This document shows, one piece after another, positions 47,020-59,870 of a stretch of 64,000 nucleotides of DNA (the stretch's first letter is position 1; each line of letters begins with the position of its first letter). The notes under the pieces were generated by a model that had not been told where the DNA came from, made no database searches, and saw only the letters and a list, made by a program, of their open reading frames with translations. The stretch comes from Mytilisepta virgata (lineage: Eukaryota; Mollusca; Bivalvia; Mytilida; Mytilidae): NCBI GenBank assembly GCA_028015205.1, contig CM051516.1, forward strand, positions 34,238,230 through 34,302,229, read 5' to 3'. The translations under genes were made by a program, and so were the position numbers.

Positions 47020-48597
47020 AAAGACAACAAACATCTGTTGACATACTCAATGAATGCACTCGTCAAGATGAATTAAAACAAAATATTTTTAGGTATTCTT
47101 CAAATTGGCTTTTTCTGCACCTTTAATCCCTTTTATCTCTGCAACAATAAATGTTACACAAAAAATGCCTGGGGTAACTTATTATATTTTCTATGAGAAA
47201 CCATTTAAAAAAATCATCAAAATAAGATAAGAAATGAAAAAGTTTCAAAAATTAAGGTGAGTCCATTTTTTAGCCCTTATTTCTCTAAAACGGTAAGAAA
47301 TAGTAAAAAACAGATCATAAAGAATTTTTTTTCCATTTTCAGCCAGGAACATTAAAAAACAAAAATCGGATATAAATTTAAAAAGTTACACTAAAATTAT
47401 CAAAAAACCTTGCTGACTCAGATTTCCCAAAATCAATCACTAGCTGTATTTCTTATGGGGGACCACTATGGTAAAATACAATGTGTTATAAGGATACAGT
47501 AAATGGAATAAAAGTAAAAGAGCGGAAACCTATAACTGTCTACTGATGGCAACAACAACACTTAGCTACGACAACTGGCTCAACACAAATCTTTATTATA
47601 AAGATAAAGATGATATAAAACATAATTAGATGAAAAATACTGTCTCGTAATGTGCACAAAATACTGCATGCAGTAATTGGTTTTTGTGCGTGTAAAACAT
47701 GAAATATTTGTTCAACTCAATATAATTTCAGGGCAAGGAAAACATGGAATGGATTCTGGAGCTATTTTTGAAGTCATTTTATGGGTCATTTTTAAGACAT
47801 TTTGGTGGAGCCTGGAGGCATGTCTGAAGTGGAGTCTGGGGTCTTTTTTCAGTCACTTTCTGGAATTATTTTTGGAGTTTGGAATAATTATTAGAGTAAC
47901 CCACTTACCCCACGTAGTTCTCTTTAATAGACTGCATATTGTTATTAGACTACATGTTTTTTTTTTTAACATAAATATTTTATACATGAATAATTGAGAT
48001 TTCAGCAACAGTATGCTATTTCAAAATATTACATTCAACTTGTGGTTCATAGTGGTCTTTATTTGATAATATTTTGCCTTGTTTAGATAACTGACTTGGC
48101 AGTAATGTTATATGCTCAACTTTAAATAAAATATTCTTTTCATAAATTTGAATTGCTCAACTGTATGAACTAAAACTTGATATAAAGCATCTATATCAGG
48201 GTCTGTATACATATGTTGTTTGAATATAACTTTTCTGACAACTTCCATATTAGCCATTTCCAGTTCCCAGTTAGATGAATAATTAATCTAAAATTTTCTT
48301 AAACTGTTTGACCATAAAATTTGAAATTTAAAACAACTAGGGCAGAATTTGTAGAAAATCTGCTTCTATTGGTGTGGTCAATAGAAGATATGGAAAAATA
48401 AATTTTCCGTGTATGTATACTATAATAACATTTGAATTTTCAAAAATTATGCAGTTGATTTCGTAAAAAAAATTTTTGAATCACTTCTTTTGATCGCACC
48501 AAACAAAAATATGAAAAGGAAATAACTCCAACATTCACCATGCGCACTGTGAGTTCTTTTGCTGAACTTCTTGCATTATTATATGTACCACTTTTTT
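47020..48597. other. Intron, no gene recognised
   Basis: AT-rich. Positions 47677-47997 hold a 106-codon open frame with a low-complexity GAGT(C/T)TGG pattern and no family resemblance. Confidence 0.45.
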
Positions 48598-50873
48598 TAA
48601 CTAGAGGCTCTCAAGAGCCTCTATCGCTCACCTGGATTTAACTTGACCACCTTCAGCAGGACTGAAAATTTAAGTGTAGCAGTAAGCTTGGCTGCTTTTC
48701 ATACAGGTACAATGTTAAACAAAGTTAGGCTGTGGGGGCCATCTTAGTTGACATTGAAGGTTATCAAACACATTTCTGAAAGGGGAGCATTGCTGCCATT
48801 AGTCTGGTCCAAATGACCAAGTTCTATATTAAACTAAGTTCATCTTTGGTGGACATGTCGATTGACAGGCCAGGTCCTACAATACTGAAACAAGACCATC
48901 TAATGACCATTGCTGCCAAGTCTGGTCCTATCTTAAACTAAGTTTGGCTGTGGCAGCCATTTTGGTTGACAGTCCTGGTCATCGGACATAATTCTGAAAG
49001 AGGAGCATGTAATGTCCATTGCTGCCAAGTCTGGTCTCAATTGGCTCAGAGGTCTCAGACAAGAAGGTTTTTTAATGAACTTTTCCCATAGGGTCCTAAA
49101 TTAAACTAAGTTCAGAAGTGGTGACAAACTGGGTCGACAGTCCAGGTCATCAGACAAAATTCTGAAAGAGGACCATTTAAAGATCAATTCTGCCAAGTTG
49201 GTTCATCTAAAGACCATTGCTGCTAAGTTTAGTTCCAAATGGTTTAGTAGTTTTAGACAAAAAGTTTTTTTAATGAATTTTCCATAGGGTCCTATGTCAA
49301 ACTACGTTGGGCAGTGGCGGCCAACTTGGTTGATCAACATAATTCTGACATAATTCTGAAAGAAGACCATCTAATTGGACTATTGGTGCTAATTCTGGTT
49401 AGAATTGGCTCAGTGGCTTCAGACAATAAGATTATTTAATGAATTTTCCCATAGAGTCCTATGTTAAACTAAGTTTGGGTGTGGTGGCCATCTTGATTGA
49501 CATTCTGGGTCATCGCACATACTTCTGACAGAAGACTATCTAAGGACCATTGCTGCCAAGTATGGTTCCAATTGGCTCTGTAGTTTCAGACAAGAAGATT
49601 TTTAATGAATTTTCCCACAGGGTACTATTGTTTAACTATGTATGGCTGTGGCAGAAATCTTGTTTGATAGTTAAGGTCATCAGACACACACAATTCTCAC
49701 TCTTAACCAAATTGTTTTACGGTTTGTCTGACTGAAACCCAAATTTGGCATTTTGCTCTATATGTTGAACTAAAGAATCTCAAAATTTTTGTCTGGCGGC
49801 CACCTTGGTTGATCTTCCGGGTCATCGGACATAATTCTGAAAGAGGACCATCTAAAGACCATTGCTGCCAAGTCTGGTTCCAATTGGCCATGTAGTTACA
49901 TAGTAGAAGATTTTAAAAATTCATCCTACCTTTTTTGTATTTTAAGTCACAGCAGCCATGTTGGGGATATTGGAAACATTTTTTGAAGGGGGTCACCCAA
50001 GGACCATTCCACCAAAGCTTAGTCACAATTGGCCTAGTAGTTTCAGAGGAAATGGCTTTAAAAGAAATGTTTATGCCTATGTTAAGGGTCCTATGTTAAA
50101 TTAAGTTTGGCTGAGGCAGTCATCTTGGTTGACAGTCCAGGTCATTGGACACCCTCTGAAAGTGGACCATTCAAGAACCTTTGTTGCCAAGTCTGGTTAC
50201 AATTGGCCCGATGGTTTCACACAAAAAGATTTTTAAATGAATTTTCCCATTGGGTCGGTCCTATGCTAAACTAAGTTAAGCTGTGGCAGCCATTTTTGTT
50301 GACATTCCAGGTCATCATACACAATGCTGAAAGAGGACCATCTAAGGACCATTTCTGCCAAGTCTGATACCAATATATTAATGCCTCAGTGGTTGCAGAC
50401 AAAAAAATTTTTAAATGAATTTTCCCATAGGGTCCTATAATAAATTAATTTAGGCTGTGGTGGCCAACTTGGTTGACAGTCTAGGTCATCGAACAAAATT
50501 CTAAAAGAGGACTTCTGTGGATTCATTCTTATTCGTGGGTCCCAGTAAACCACGAATTTAAATATCCAGCGAAAAATAATATTTTGACTTTAGCTTGAAT
50601 GCACTGAAGTTTGAAACCACGTAGTTTTGATGTACCTTTCAGAGACAACATTGAACAATTGCATTTTTACTTCAATACTGATACATGATGAGTCAGCTAC
50701 AGTGTTTAACAGCCAGTTCTGGGTTACTAGTTGACATAGGGTCATATATTTTGTTTGCAGGTGCACGTTGAAAAGACTGAGCATGTGACATAAGATGAAG
50801 GTCACATGACCCATATTACACGGTTGACTGGCTTTTAAGTTTTATGTCAAAAATCAGTTTTAACATACAAAGT

Positions 50874-51390
50874 GACCTACAATCATATTACTTGGTGTGA
50901 GGATGCATCTTGGGGAGTAACACTGCCTCCCACCAAAAGTAGGTCACTCTGACTTACCTATTGCGCTTCATTGATTTAGGTTAAGTTTTTATGTCCGAGT
51001 TCAGATCTCTGATACCGAGGGACCTACAGTCATATTACTTGGTGTGAGGATGCATCTCAGGGAGTAACACAGCCTCCCATCAAAATTTTGTCACTTTGAC
51101 TTACTTATTGTGCTTCATTGACTAATGTTAAGTTTTAAATCTGAGTTCAGTTCTCCGATACCAAGGGACCTACAATCATATTACTTGGTGTTAGGGTGCA
51201 TCCCGAAAAGCAACACAGCCTCCCTTCAAAATAAGGTCATTCTGACCTACTTATTGCACTTCATTGATTTTAGGTTAAGTTTTACATCTGAGTTAAGTTC
51301 TCTGATACCAAGCGACCTACAATCATATTACTTGGTGTCAGGGTGCATCTGGGGGGGAAAACACAGCCTCCCACCAAAATTTCTGGGGCA
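50874..51390 (+). repeat. 147-bp tandem array
   Basis: 3.5 units; GACCTACAATCATATTACTT starts at 50874, 51021, 51167 and 51314. Each unit has a GGAGTAACACAGCCTCCCA segment. Confidence 0.88.
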
Positions 51391-51829
51391 AACTTTGTAA
51401 TTGTAGATTTCTGGTTATGTCATTGGTGATATATTAACTCTCAAACTATTTTCTTTAAACATAGCACTGAAGTGCTGATCTGCAGCACTGCTGCTAAATT
51501 TTTCGCACTAACCTTATTTTCCTATGCCTTATTGTTGTTTTGAGTCTTAACAGGGTTTCGGATACTGCACTAACCGTCATGCTGATACTGCACTAACATA
51601 TAATAAATTTACTTCAAATCTACCATTGTGCAATAGAATAATTGATCATTGAGCAAATTTGGAGACATTTATACTATTCCATTTAGAAATTATGTTGAAC
51701 AGATATCTTTAACCAGAAATTTAACTAATGGATAAGCTGAATGGTTGATTAAAGACCTTCACAATCCATGAATAAATAGAACTGTGAGTGACCTCACTGA
51801 GTGATACCCCATTTGCAATATTAGGAGTT

Positions 51830-52115
51830 TGGATTATCTCCCTTTGCAAGCATCCGGCGATAATTGTCTTCTTTCATGTATATCTACATATGCTGCCCAA
51901 CCTTCATATAGCGTTTCATCAAAATGCATTGAACAGTTAAGGAGGAGTTACGCTGACAAGCTTTAAATTCGTAAAACCCTTAAGTTTGATTATCTCCCTT
52001 TGCAAGCATCCAGTGATAATTATCTTGCTTCATACACATCTACATATCATGCCCAACCTTCATATAAAGTTTCATCAAAATGAATTGAACGGTTTAGGAG
52101 GAGTTGCGTCTTAAA
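51830..52115 (+). repeat. Two-unit tandem repeat, about 160 bp
   Basis: GATTATCTCCCTTTGCAAGC and GCCCAACCTTCATATA(G/A)(C/A)G occur twice with matching order; each unit ends AGGAGGAGTT. Confidence 0.82.
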
Positions 52116-53360
52116 GGCGAATTTGTTTATAATTATTTAATATAAACAATATTTTATTCATAAAAGTTATCATGAATAAGATTGGTCAGCAGGCTAAACC
52201 TATATAAGCCCTCTCCGAAAAACACTAAATAGTCTAGAAAGTTGTGTGCGAACCTGATGAATTGATATCGCCCGGTTTGGGAAAAATACAATTATTTATT
52301 TTTTAGTCATACGCAAATATATTCATGAAAATATTACGGTATTAATAACTCCAACAGCACACCTGAGCATGGGAATTCATATCTGTTATGTGACTGATCG
52401 ATATTGACCATTAACTTGTTTAAATTTTCAACTGGTCGATTTGACATAGCATCGAATCATATTGATAGATTAGGTGATGGACTTGACCTATCTTTGAGAA
52501 TTATATAAACATTGAAATTAAAGGCTTATAACGAGTCACAATGTACAAGAATTATGTAATTAAATCTACTTAAAAAGAAAGATATCAAAATGTCCCCAGG
52601 TAATGCACAACCCTACAACTGAGACTGGTTCAGGTTGAACGGGGCCCTGATAATGGAGACTACTACTTTCAAACATTGTATCAATACGCAAATAGTAAAA
52701 AACGCGGAAGCATTCATAGAAAGAGGTTAGATGGCTCAGTACAAAGTTATTGCCAGCGTGTTAACAATCTTACGAGCAGCATCAGCTAGATAAGCTTAAA
52801 GCTTATCTTCGCTGGAGAAAAATATTTTAACTATGTAAATTATTGCGGAATTCACTTCCGGTTTTTTTTATCAAGCATTCAAGGAAAATATTAATCCTAA
52901 CTATGCCTAAACAATACAGACTTTCTCATAAATTACATTAAAAAGATAACAAAGCAGACATTATTGATTATAATCGGATTAACATATGTATGTATATGCC
53001 CCGAGGTATTAGGTGACAAGTGATTGCAATTTCTTCAATTTATATTTCACACCTGATTAACCTAACAAGTAAATAATTACGGATTTTGTTAATCTTGTTA
53101 AATTCATGACAAGATTTGTTCCATTACAAATTTGAAGAATCTGTTTGTTAGCCTTTTGTTTTATAAGCACTTAAAATCAGTACTTTACTGTACAATATCA
53201 AAGTATGATCGCCAATTTTGTCGCAGTATTTTCATGATATCTAAAGTTGGAAGCTACGAATTTCACGAAATACCTTTTTTTTCTCTATCCACGAAAATTG
53301 GTATCCACGAAAATAAACGAATCTACAGTATGTAAGAACCAATGCTCCCAAGTGTGGTTA

Positions 53361-53519
53361 CAATGAGGAACCTGAGTGAGTTATCTTTTCCTAACCAATG
53401 TAGGTAAGGGAGACAATTAAATGCTCTCCCTTTTGCCCTCAGGTTAAAAGGGAGACAAATTTATTATCTCCCTTACCTACATTGGTTAGGAAGTGATAAC
53501 TCACTCAGGTTCCTCATTG
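53361..53519. mobile_element. 159-bp hairpin MITE
   Basis: Arms of about 60 bp (AATGAGGAACCTGAGTGAGT and its complement) with a second hairpin in the loop (CTCCCTTTTG..TTAAAAGGGAG). Flanking CAAT/ATTGG and the host monomer phrase suggest a 2-bp AT target duplication, as in ISL2EU-type elements; this is tentative. Confidence 0.8.
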
Positions 53520-54224
53520 GCCAAGTGGTTTCAGACAAGAAGATGTTAAATGAATTTTTTCAAATGGGTCCTATGTTAAACAAGTTTTGCTGTGGCAGCC
53601 ATCTTAGTTGACAGTCCAGGTGATCAGAAATAGTTCTGAAAGAGAGCCATCTAAGTTTGGTTCCAATGGGTTGAGGATTTTCAGTCAAGAATATTTTAAA
53701 TAAATTTTCCAATAGGGTCCTATATTAAACTTAGTCCGCTGTTGAGCCATCTCGGTTGACAGTCCGGATCATCAGACACAATTCTGAGAGGGGACCATGT
53801 AAAGACTATTGCTGATAACTACCAAGCTTAGTGGTTTCAAACAAAAAGATTTCCAAATGAATTTTCCCATAGGGTCCTTTGTTAAACTAAGTTCAGCTGT
53901 GGCGGCCATCTTACTTAACAGTCCGAGGTCCTCTAGAACCATAACTGCAAACTCTGGTTCATATTGGCCATGTAGTTTCATAAAAAAAGATTTTTTAATT
54001 CATCCCCCCTTTTTTCTATTTTTAGTCATAGCAGCCATGTCCGTTGGAAGTCGGGGATCCGTCCACCCAAGGACCATTCCACAAAAGTTTGGTCCTAATC
54101 GGCCCAATGGTTTCAGAGGAGAAGATCTTTAAAGGAAAGTTTATGCCGCAGGACGATGGACGACGGACACTTAAGTGATGACAATAGCTCAAATGGCCTT
54201 TTAGGCCAGGTGAGCTAAAAAATC

Positions 54225-54330
54225 TGTCCGCAGACAATATTTCGACTATAGACTATATTGACAAAATTTCATAGCAAAGAGCTATATTTCGTAATGAAAT
54301 TTTGTCCAGGAAACAATTTTATATTACACA
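54225..54330. repeat. Short word array, GTCC/GACAA with GAAAT
   Basis: CTGTCC, CAGACAATATTTCG, GACAAAATTTCATAG and AATGAAATTTTGTCC in about 100 bp, directly after the 3' end of a family A copy. It is the smallest member of the word-array set. Confidence 0.5.
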
Positions 54331-55044
54331 AACACTGTATATTTAATAATGTGACTACTTGATTATCGTTCCTCGTGTTACATTCTTAAAGCATAAATTA
54401 ACATTTTTGCTATGTGGCAGTTATTATAGTAATATTTATTGGTTCTGTATAAAAACATTCCAATATGGCACCAAAAACTTGTAAATCGATCAGTACAGAA
54501 GAGTCTGAGTGAGGTCAAGGGTAAAAAATATCCCTTTTGTGAAAGAAAACAATACAATATTAGAGCAGGATATAATCTGCATTTATTTTCAAAATCTTAC
54601 TTTGATCATTTCAGTATTATTACAAGTGTGTCTTTACTTCAAATATCTCAATAAGGAAGCATAAGGATTTCCTTTTTATCAACAAGAGGCACTTTAAGGA
54701 AATGAAATTGAATCCTGGAAAATTTTGCAGTATCTGTGATCCTGCCTATTTTCAAAATATTACTGGTGCTATTCAATCTTGCCTTTTTTTCACTCCATGT
54801 TTTATCCTAACTTTACTTTTCACCAAAATCTGAATCTTGCCTTTTTCAAATTTCTTCCTTGACCCCTGCCCCAAAAAAATCAAAAGATAACATTCCATAG
54901 CTTTTTCATAAAAGAGTTTTATTTTTAAGGCAAATTTATTGTTTGATGCAGACAGTATTCCATATTCTTAATTCACTGCTATTAAGAACAGGTGAAAAAG
55001 ACAGAAAGTTTTTCATTCACAAAGGCAGAGCATATATTATATAC
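54331..55044. other. Intron, nothing recognised
   Basis: AT-rich sequence downstream of exon 2. Confidence 0.5.
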
Positions 55045-55241
55045 CTTTCTTTTCCAACAAATCATAACTTAACATTCTGCAAGTAATTTCTTTGTTGCCA
55101 TGATTAAAGACATATTCTCTTTCTTCCTTTTTACCATTGATAAGTACAGAATAATAATAGTTGACTTTATCAATCGTTTTTTTGTTTCTTCTTGGGATAC
55201 CAATAATCCCTTCGTATTCTACAAATCCATCTTCAAGATTT
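55045..55241 (-). CDS. RNF213: RNF213-like exon 2: rest of CBM20-like module
   Basis: The acceptor is TTACAG and the donor AAAG|gtatat. The two leftover bases of exon 1 (AG) plus the first base here give Arg, then 65 codons follow without a stop, and one base (G) is carried over. The peptide runs EGIIGIPRRNK, then YYYSVLINGKKEEREYVF, which resembles the vertebrate segment where a glycine-rich turn is followed by YKYVVYNGK and an aromatic EYEY strand (from memory). That pattern closes the CBM20-like domain. The exact phase fit with exons 1 and 3 across introns of 3.9 and 8.8 kb supports the assignment. Confidence 0.85.
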
Positions 55242-55489
55242 CTGTAATAAAGAAATAATTTAATTTAATAGTCCAGACACACTACATTATATATATATCT
55301 AACAGACACATGTTTGTTGTTTTGAGTTTTCTTTTGTCTTTTGTTTTTGTGTTGTTTTTTTTTTTTTTTTGTTTTATACTAAGCAAGCAAACCAAAATTT
55401 AAATGATCAATGAAAAAAATAGCCCAGCTAACTAAGATTTTAAATATACAACTTTGGCATTGGTAGTAAATCCTAGGAATTAAGCCTGA

Positions 55490-55600
55490 ATTCAGAACCA
55501 GAGATTCCCAGGAGCCTGACTTACTCACCTTTATTTAATTTGCCATTCAATATTAATTCAAAAGGAAACTAGATATAATTGTTAAGCACAGCAAAATGGA
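55490..55600 (+). repeat. Family A 5'-end fragment
   Basis: AGAGATTCCCAGGAGCCTGA and TACTCACCTTTATTTAATTT resemble the 5' hairpin and box. Confidence 0.5.
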
Positions 55601-56079
55601 TGTTCCCCCAACATTCACATTGCCAAAAGGGCTCCTAATATTAATTTCTACAGCTCCTGAATTTTTTTTACTTTTTGAGTGGGGGCAATCCTGGATTTTC
55701 CAATATGGCTGATCGAAAGCACTTGTGATAATCCATTTTTAAACCAAGTATCAAGTCTCTAAGATCTGTTTTGTAATTTTTATGATTTTTTTATATGTGA
55801 CAGCCGCCATTTTGAAAATGGCCATTGACCGGAATTTCTTAGTATGGTGAGGCACAGCTTGATTTTTAAGACAATTTTGGTCGCAAACCCTTCAGCAGTT
55901 TTCGAGAAAACTCACGAACAAACCTTGGTCAGACCAAAAATAGAGTAAAACCAATATGTTCCACACTTCATTGGGGAAACATAATTAAACTAGTCGAAGC
56001 AGCAGCGCTGGCTGCAAATCCCTGCGCTACTCTTGTGTTTTTGAAATCCATACAATCTAAACTAGTGTTGTTGCTATAG

Positions 56080-57175
56080 TGATTCCAAATATATATAGTT
56101 GCTAAATAGAATTCACAAATAAACTTTGAGTCTTTCAGGAAATTTATGAAAATTGGAATCACATATTTTTGAAATCCAAATGATCCTGATAAGTCTTAAA
56201 GCCAATATGATAAAAATAATCTATAATTGCTAAGTAAAATTCCAAAAATCAAACTTAGATGCTTTCAGGAAATTTACCAAAGTTGGAATCACATATTTTT
56301 GACATCTAGATGATCCCAATATGTGTTACTGCTGATGTGATCCACAAAATACATGGTTTCTTGTCAAAAATTAAAAAAATAATGGTCTTTGAGACTTCCA
56401 GGAAATTTACCAAAGTTGGAACTGCATCTTAAAACAATTGCAAATCCTTTAGCGCAATCTACATTAGTGGTACAATTACTTTCAGTTCCATATTCCAAAT
56501 AGCATGAGAGGAGTTGTGTGACAAAGGAATAATGTATTCTGAGGCTATCTGTGTAGCCAGGCCACCCAGGGGTGCTTTTCAAATTCTGAAACATTTGGCA
56601 CAATCTACATTGGCAGGGCAATTACTAAGCCAACTTTCATATTCCAAATAACGTCAGCGGAGTTGTGCGACAAAGGAATAATGTGCCCTTAGGCCAGCCA
56701 TGTAGCCCGGCCCCCAGGGGTGCTATTCGAATTCCTAAACCTTTGGCACAATCTACATTGACAGCCAACTTTCTGTTCTGTATTCAAAATAATCTGAGAG
56801 GAGTTGCGTGACAAAGGAATAACATGCCCTTAGGCTCCCTGTGTAGCCCATCCCCAAGGAGCGCTATTCAAATTCTGAAACCTTTGGCACAATCTACATT
56901 GACAGGGCAATTACTGAGCCAACTTTCAGTTCTATTCCAAATAATCTGAGAGGAGTTGCGTTACAAAGGATAATTGTACCCTTAGGCTCCCTGTGTATCC
57001 CGGTCCACAGGGGCACTAATCAAATTCCGAAACCTTTGTCACAGTCCCCACACAAAGTGCAATCAATGACCCAAGTTTGATCTTTCGACATACAGTGGTT
57101 ACTGAGATTATCATGTACATTACTAACGTACGTCAGTATGCCGAACAACAAAACAATATCCTCAATACCTGTGAC
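56080..57175 (+). mobile_element. Family C element, second copy
   Basis: Units with CTTTCAGGAAATTTACCAAA and GTTGGAATCACATATTTTTG, then about four units of about 150 bp (GGCACAATCTACATTGACAG, GAGAGGAGTTGCGTGACAAA). It ends ACGTACGTCAGTATGCCG and ACAAAACAATATCC, matching the end near 37.6 kb. Confidence 0.75.
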
Positions 57176-57601
57176 CATATTACTCTAAGGGACTATATAA
57201 GTAAGGACCATTTGACCAGATTGTCCCAGTAGTTTCAAAGATGAATTAAGATCTGCTGATTTTTTTTTATTACTAAAAACGGTGGTCAATATAACTCTTG
57301 CAAAAATTTATAAACCACAAAACTGGCAGTTTATATGTGTATGTTCAGATCTCCCCAACCATGATGCCAAATATGAAGAAAATCTGCCAAAATGATTAGT
57401 TGCATACACATGGTATTCAAACAAAAAAAAGATATATGAAAAATGCAACAACTCTTGCAAAAATCCATCAACCATGAAATTGGTCATGTCCAACTGTGAT
57501 ATGAAATATTAACAAAAGCTGAATGACTACAATGTATATAGCTAGTTGCATATGCAAGGTATTCAGGAAAAAAAGTTTTTAAAGGGCAATAACTTTTGCA
57601 A

Positions 57602-58435
57602 TTAGAGGCTCCCAGGAGCCTGTATCACTCACCTGGACTATGTCCATCTTGACAGGCAACCTGTCAAGTTCCAACTGGCTCACTGGTTTCAAACAAGATC
57701 TTTCAGTGATTTTTCCACTTAGGTCCTATGTTAATCACTGTTCGGATTTGGTGGCCATCTTGCATGGCAGTTGGGGTCATAGGATGTAATTCTGAAAGAG
57801 GACCACCTTAGGGCCATTGCTGTCAATTTTATTCCAATTGGCCAAGTGGTTTCAGACCAGAAGATCTTTAATTAAATTCCCCATAGGGTCCTATGTTAAA
57901 CTATGTTCGGCTCTGGTGGCCATCTTGGATGACGGGCCCTGTCATCAAATAAATTTCTGAATGAGGACCACCTAAGGACCATTGCTGTCAAGTTTTGTTC
58001 CAATTGTCCAAATGGTTTCAGACAAAAAGATCTTTAATTAAATTCCCAATAGGGTCCTATGTTAAACTATGTTTGCCTATGGCAGCCATCTTGGATGGTG
58101 GATGTGGTCACCGGATGTAATTCTGAAAGAGAAGCACCTAAGGACCATTGCTGCTAAATTTTGTTCCAATTGGTCAAGTGGTTTCAGACAAGAAGATCTT
58201 TAAGTAAATTTCCCATGTTAAACTATGTTTGACTCTGGTGGCCATCTTGGATGAGTGGCAGGGTCATCGGATATAATTCTGAAAGAGGACCACCTAAGGA
58301 CCATTGCTGCTAACTTTTGTTCCAATTGGCCCAGTGGTTTCAGAGGAGAAGATCTTTAAACGAAAGTTTACAACGACGACGTCAACTACGACGGACGACG
58401 ATTGACGCCAAGTGATGGCAAAAAAAAAAATCAAA
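57602..58435 (+). mobile_element. Family A element
   Basis: Starts ATTAGAGGCTCCCAGGAGCC. About four monomers with TGGTTTCAGACAAGAAGATC, then CGACGACGTCAACTACGACG and GACGCCAAGTGATGGC. The terminal hairpin is lost in an A run. Confidence 0.78.
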
Positions 58436-58439
58436 TAGC

Positions 58440-59179
58440 CATGACACTGGGAAAATGTACCAAATATGAACAAAATCTGCCAAAAGATGAAAGACAAGAT
58501 TTGTGTCTTGATAGACAAGCAGACAAACAGACAGAGAAGTGTATTCCAGTATCCCAACTACTCAGCAAGTGGGGCTTTGATTTTGAAAGGGGACTACCCA
58601 AGGACCATTCCACAAAGTTTGCATTAATATATATGCATTCTAAACCATATAAATACATGTATATGTACCAGTATTATTTTATTTTGCCACAAACATAGAG
58701 ACCAAGACAATGTTTGTAATCAGGGCAGGTAACCTTCATATTTTTTATTAGCACTTGACCTCAAAACAATTTCTTTGAGGATAAACCTCAATATTTGGTA
58801 GCTGAGAATATATAAGATGTGAAATTAATCATTGGATAAAATTTTGAAAGAGAACTATTTATTTCAAACTGGGTGACTGGTTTTAGACAATATCATGTTT
58901 CAATAATTTTTCTCCACCTGTCATGCAAATACAAGAACTTGGCATTTATGCAAGGCTTTAATGAACTTCATTAACTCTTTATACAATTTTTTAAATTGGC
59001 TCTTTTGGCAAGTGAGCTAATAACAAACTTGTGTCTTTTTTCTCTGGATAAAGATTTTTAACTTTTCTATGTTTTATCTTTTTCTACCTATGCATAATAA
59101 GTTAAAAACGCCAACAAACTTTAGTCTCTCTTCGTTTTCTCTTTATAAACTTTGTCTTTATAAACTTTAATTTAAATAC
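58440..59179. other. Intron between exons 1 and 2, nothing clear
   Basis: 58560-58620 keeps one partial family A phrase (GAAAGGGGACTACCCAAGGA). The rest is AT-rich. Confidence 0.45.
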
Positions 59180-59323
59180 CTTTCAAATTGTAGCTTCTGA
59201 ACAGTTTTGTCAGAAGTTCCTTCAATAGTCACAACTACATCTTTTGCAGAATCATGCAAAATAGTTGGAGACAAAATGACATGGAAACAATACTCCCTCT
59301 CTCCTTTTTCATTGGAAGAACTC
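59180..59323 (-). CDS. RNF213: RNF213-like exon 1 (first seen): start of CBM20-like module
   Basis: The exon is bounded by TTTCAG at its upstream edge and AAAG|gtattt downstream. It holds 47 whole codons, starts with one base that completes a codon from an unseen upstream exon, and ends with two bases (AG). The peptide has a beta-rich stretch (YCFHVIL), then VVVTIEG and KLQFE, the strand spacing expected at the start of the carbohydrate-binding (CBM20-like) domain of the RNF213 N-arm. In family members this module is a starch-binding-type beta sandwich; whether it binds glycan here is unknown. I found no convincing upstream exon between 59.3 and 64 kb, so the gene start is probably outside the window. 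Confidence 0.75.
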
Positions 59324-59519
59324 CTGAAATGAAATACATATCACTACATACATGTAACTGTCATTAGTGGCCACCCACTAATTTAATAATTATCCTTAAT
59401 CGGTATTGAGCAATTATGTATTGTATAAGGGACATTTTATGTAACAAAATGGCATAAATTATAAGCTCAAATACCAAAAATAAGATCAGTTGGTTAAAAG
59501 GTTTCTGAAAACTATTATT

Positions 59520-59870
59520 TTGGCAATAATTCCTATTTCCAAGGACAATAACTCTCACAATAATTATCCGATCAGTGTCAAACTCATACTTGATCTGTAA
59601 CTCATCAGTATAAGCACATCATTTGGTAAAAGGGTTTGTGAATAAAGTCAGGAAAACTATTATTTTTACAATAATTCCTATTTCCAAGGGCAATAACTCT
59701 AACAATAATTATCTGATCACCGTGAAACTCCAACTTTATCTGTAACTCATGATTATAAGGTCACATACAAAAAAAAAAGATCAGTTGGTTAAATGGTTTC
59801 TGAAAAAAATCCAGAAAACTGAAGTGTGACTGACGAATGGACTGAGTGAAAACATGTAGTCCTCTTCGGC
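59520..59870 (+). repeat. Two-unit repeat of about 145 bp
   Basis: ATTCCTATTTCCAAGG..CAATAACTCT occurs at 59530 and 59675; GATCAGTTGGTTAAA(A/T)GG flanks both sides. It ends GACTGACGAATGGACTGAG, a worn GACGGAC-type tail. Confidence 0.75.

Larger units (their letters stand above)
50511..53332. mobile_element. Candidate DNA transposon with 'TTCGTGG' terminal repeats
   Basis: The left end (CTGTGGATTCATTCTTATTC, GTGGG, then ACCACGAATTT) and the right end (ACGAATTTCACG, CCACGAAAATTGGTATCCAC, GAAAATAAACGAATCTACAG) are inverted relatives of a terminal repeat common in invertebrate genomes. The 2.8-kb interior holds two tandem arrays and no transposase-like frame. The target duplication is unclear. 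Confidence 0.6.
48599..54217 (+). mobile_element. Large family A element, interrupted by two insertions
   Basis: Starts AACTAGAGGCTCTCAAGAGC and runs through about ten 190-bp monomers to 50510. It continues from 53336 and ends GGACGATGGACGACGGACAC, then GGCCTTTTAGGCCAGGTGAG, CTAAAAAA. Insertions lie at 50511-53332 and 53361-53519. Confidence 0.75.
7753..59323 (-). other. RNF213: RNF213-like giant E3 ligase gene, N-terminal and central part (15 exons in window)
   Basis: Fifteen minus-strand exons, each with an AG acceptor and a GT donor (one GC), join without a frame break into about 1,119 codons. Remembered RNF213 landmarks occur in the right order: CBM20-like strands, the W..(S/A)(M/L)P(L/V)LH segment, the W(V/I)..R(I/V).Q segment, and the FVDLA..GY(A).L.F segment. 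RNF213 is a very large cytosolic ATPase and ubiquitin ligase acting in lipid-droplet biology and innate immunity; that role is family knowledge. The AAA+ motor, RING and C-terminus lie to the left of the window, and the first coding exons lie to the right of 59.3 kb. Introns range from 266 bp to 8.8 kb, with more than 7.7 kb after exon 15, and are swollen by repeats. Bivalves often have several RNF213-like genes, so orthology to vertebrate RNF213 is not implied. Confidence 0.88.

Noticed and set aside
47677..47997. 106-codon plus-strand frame
   Set aside because: Biased GAGTCTGG-type composition, no recognised domain and no supporting splice or start context.
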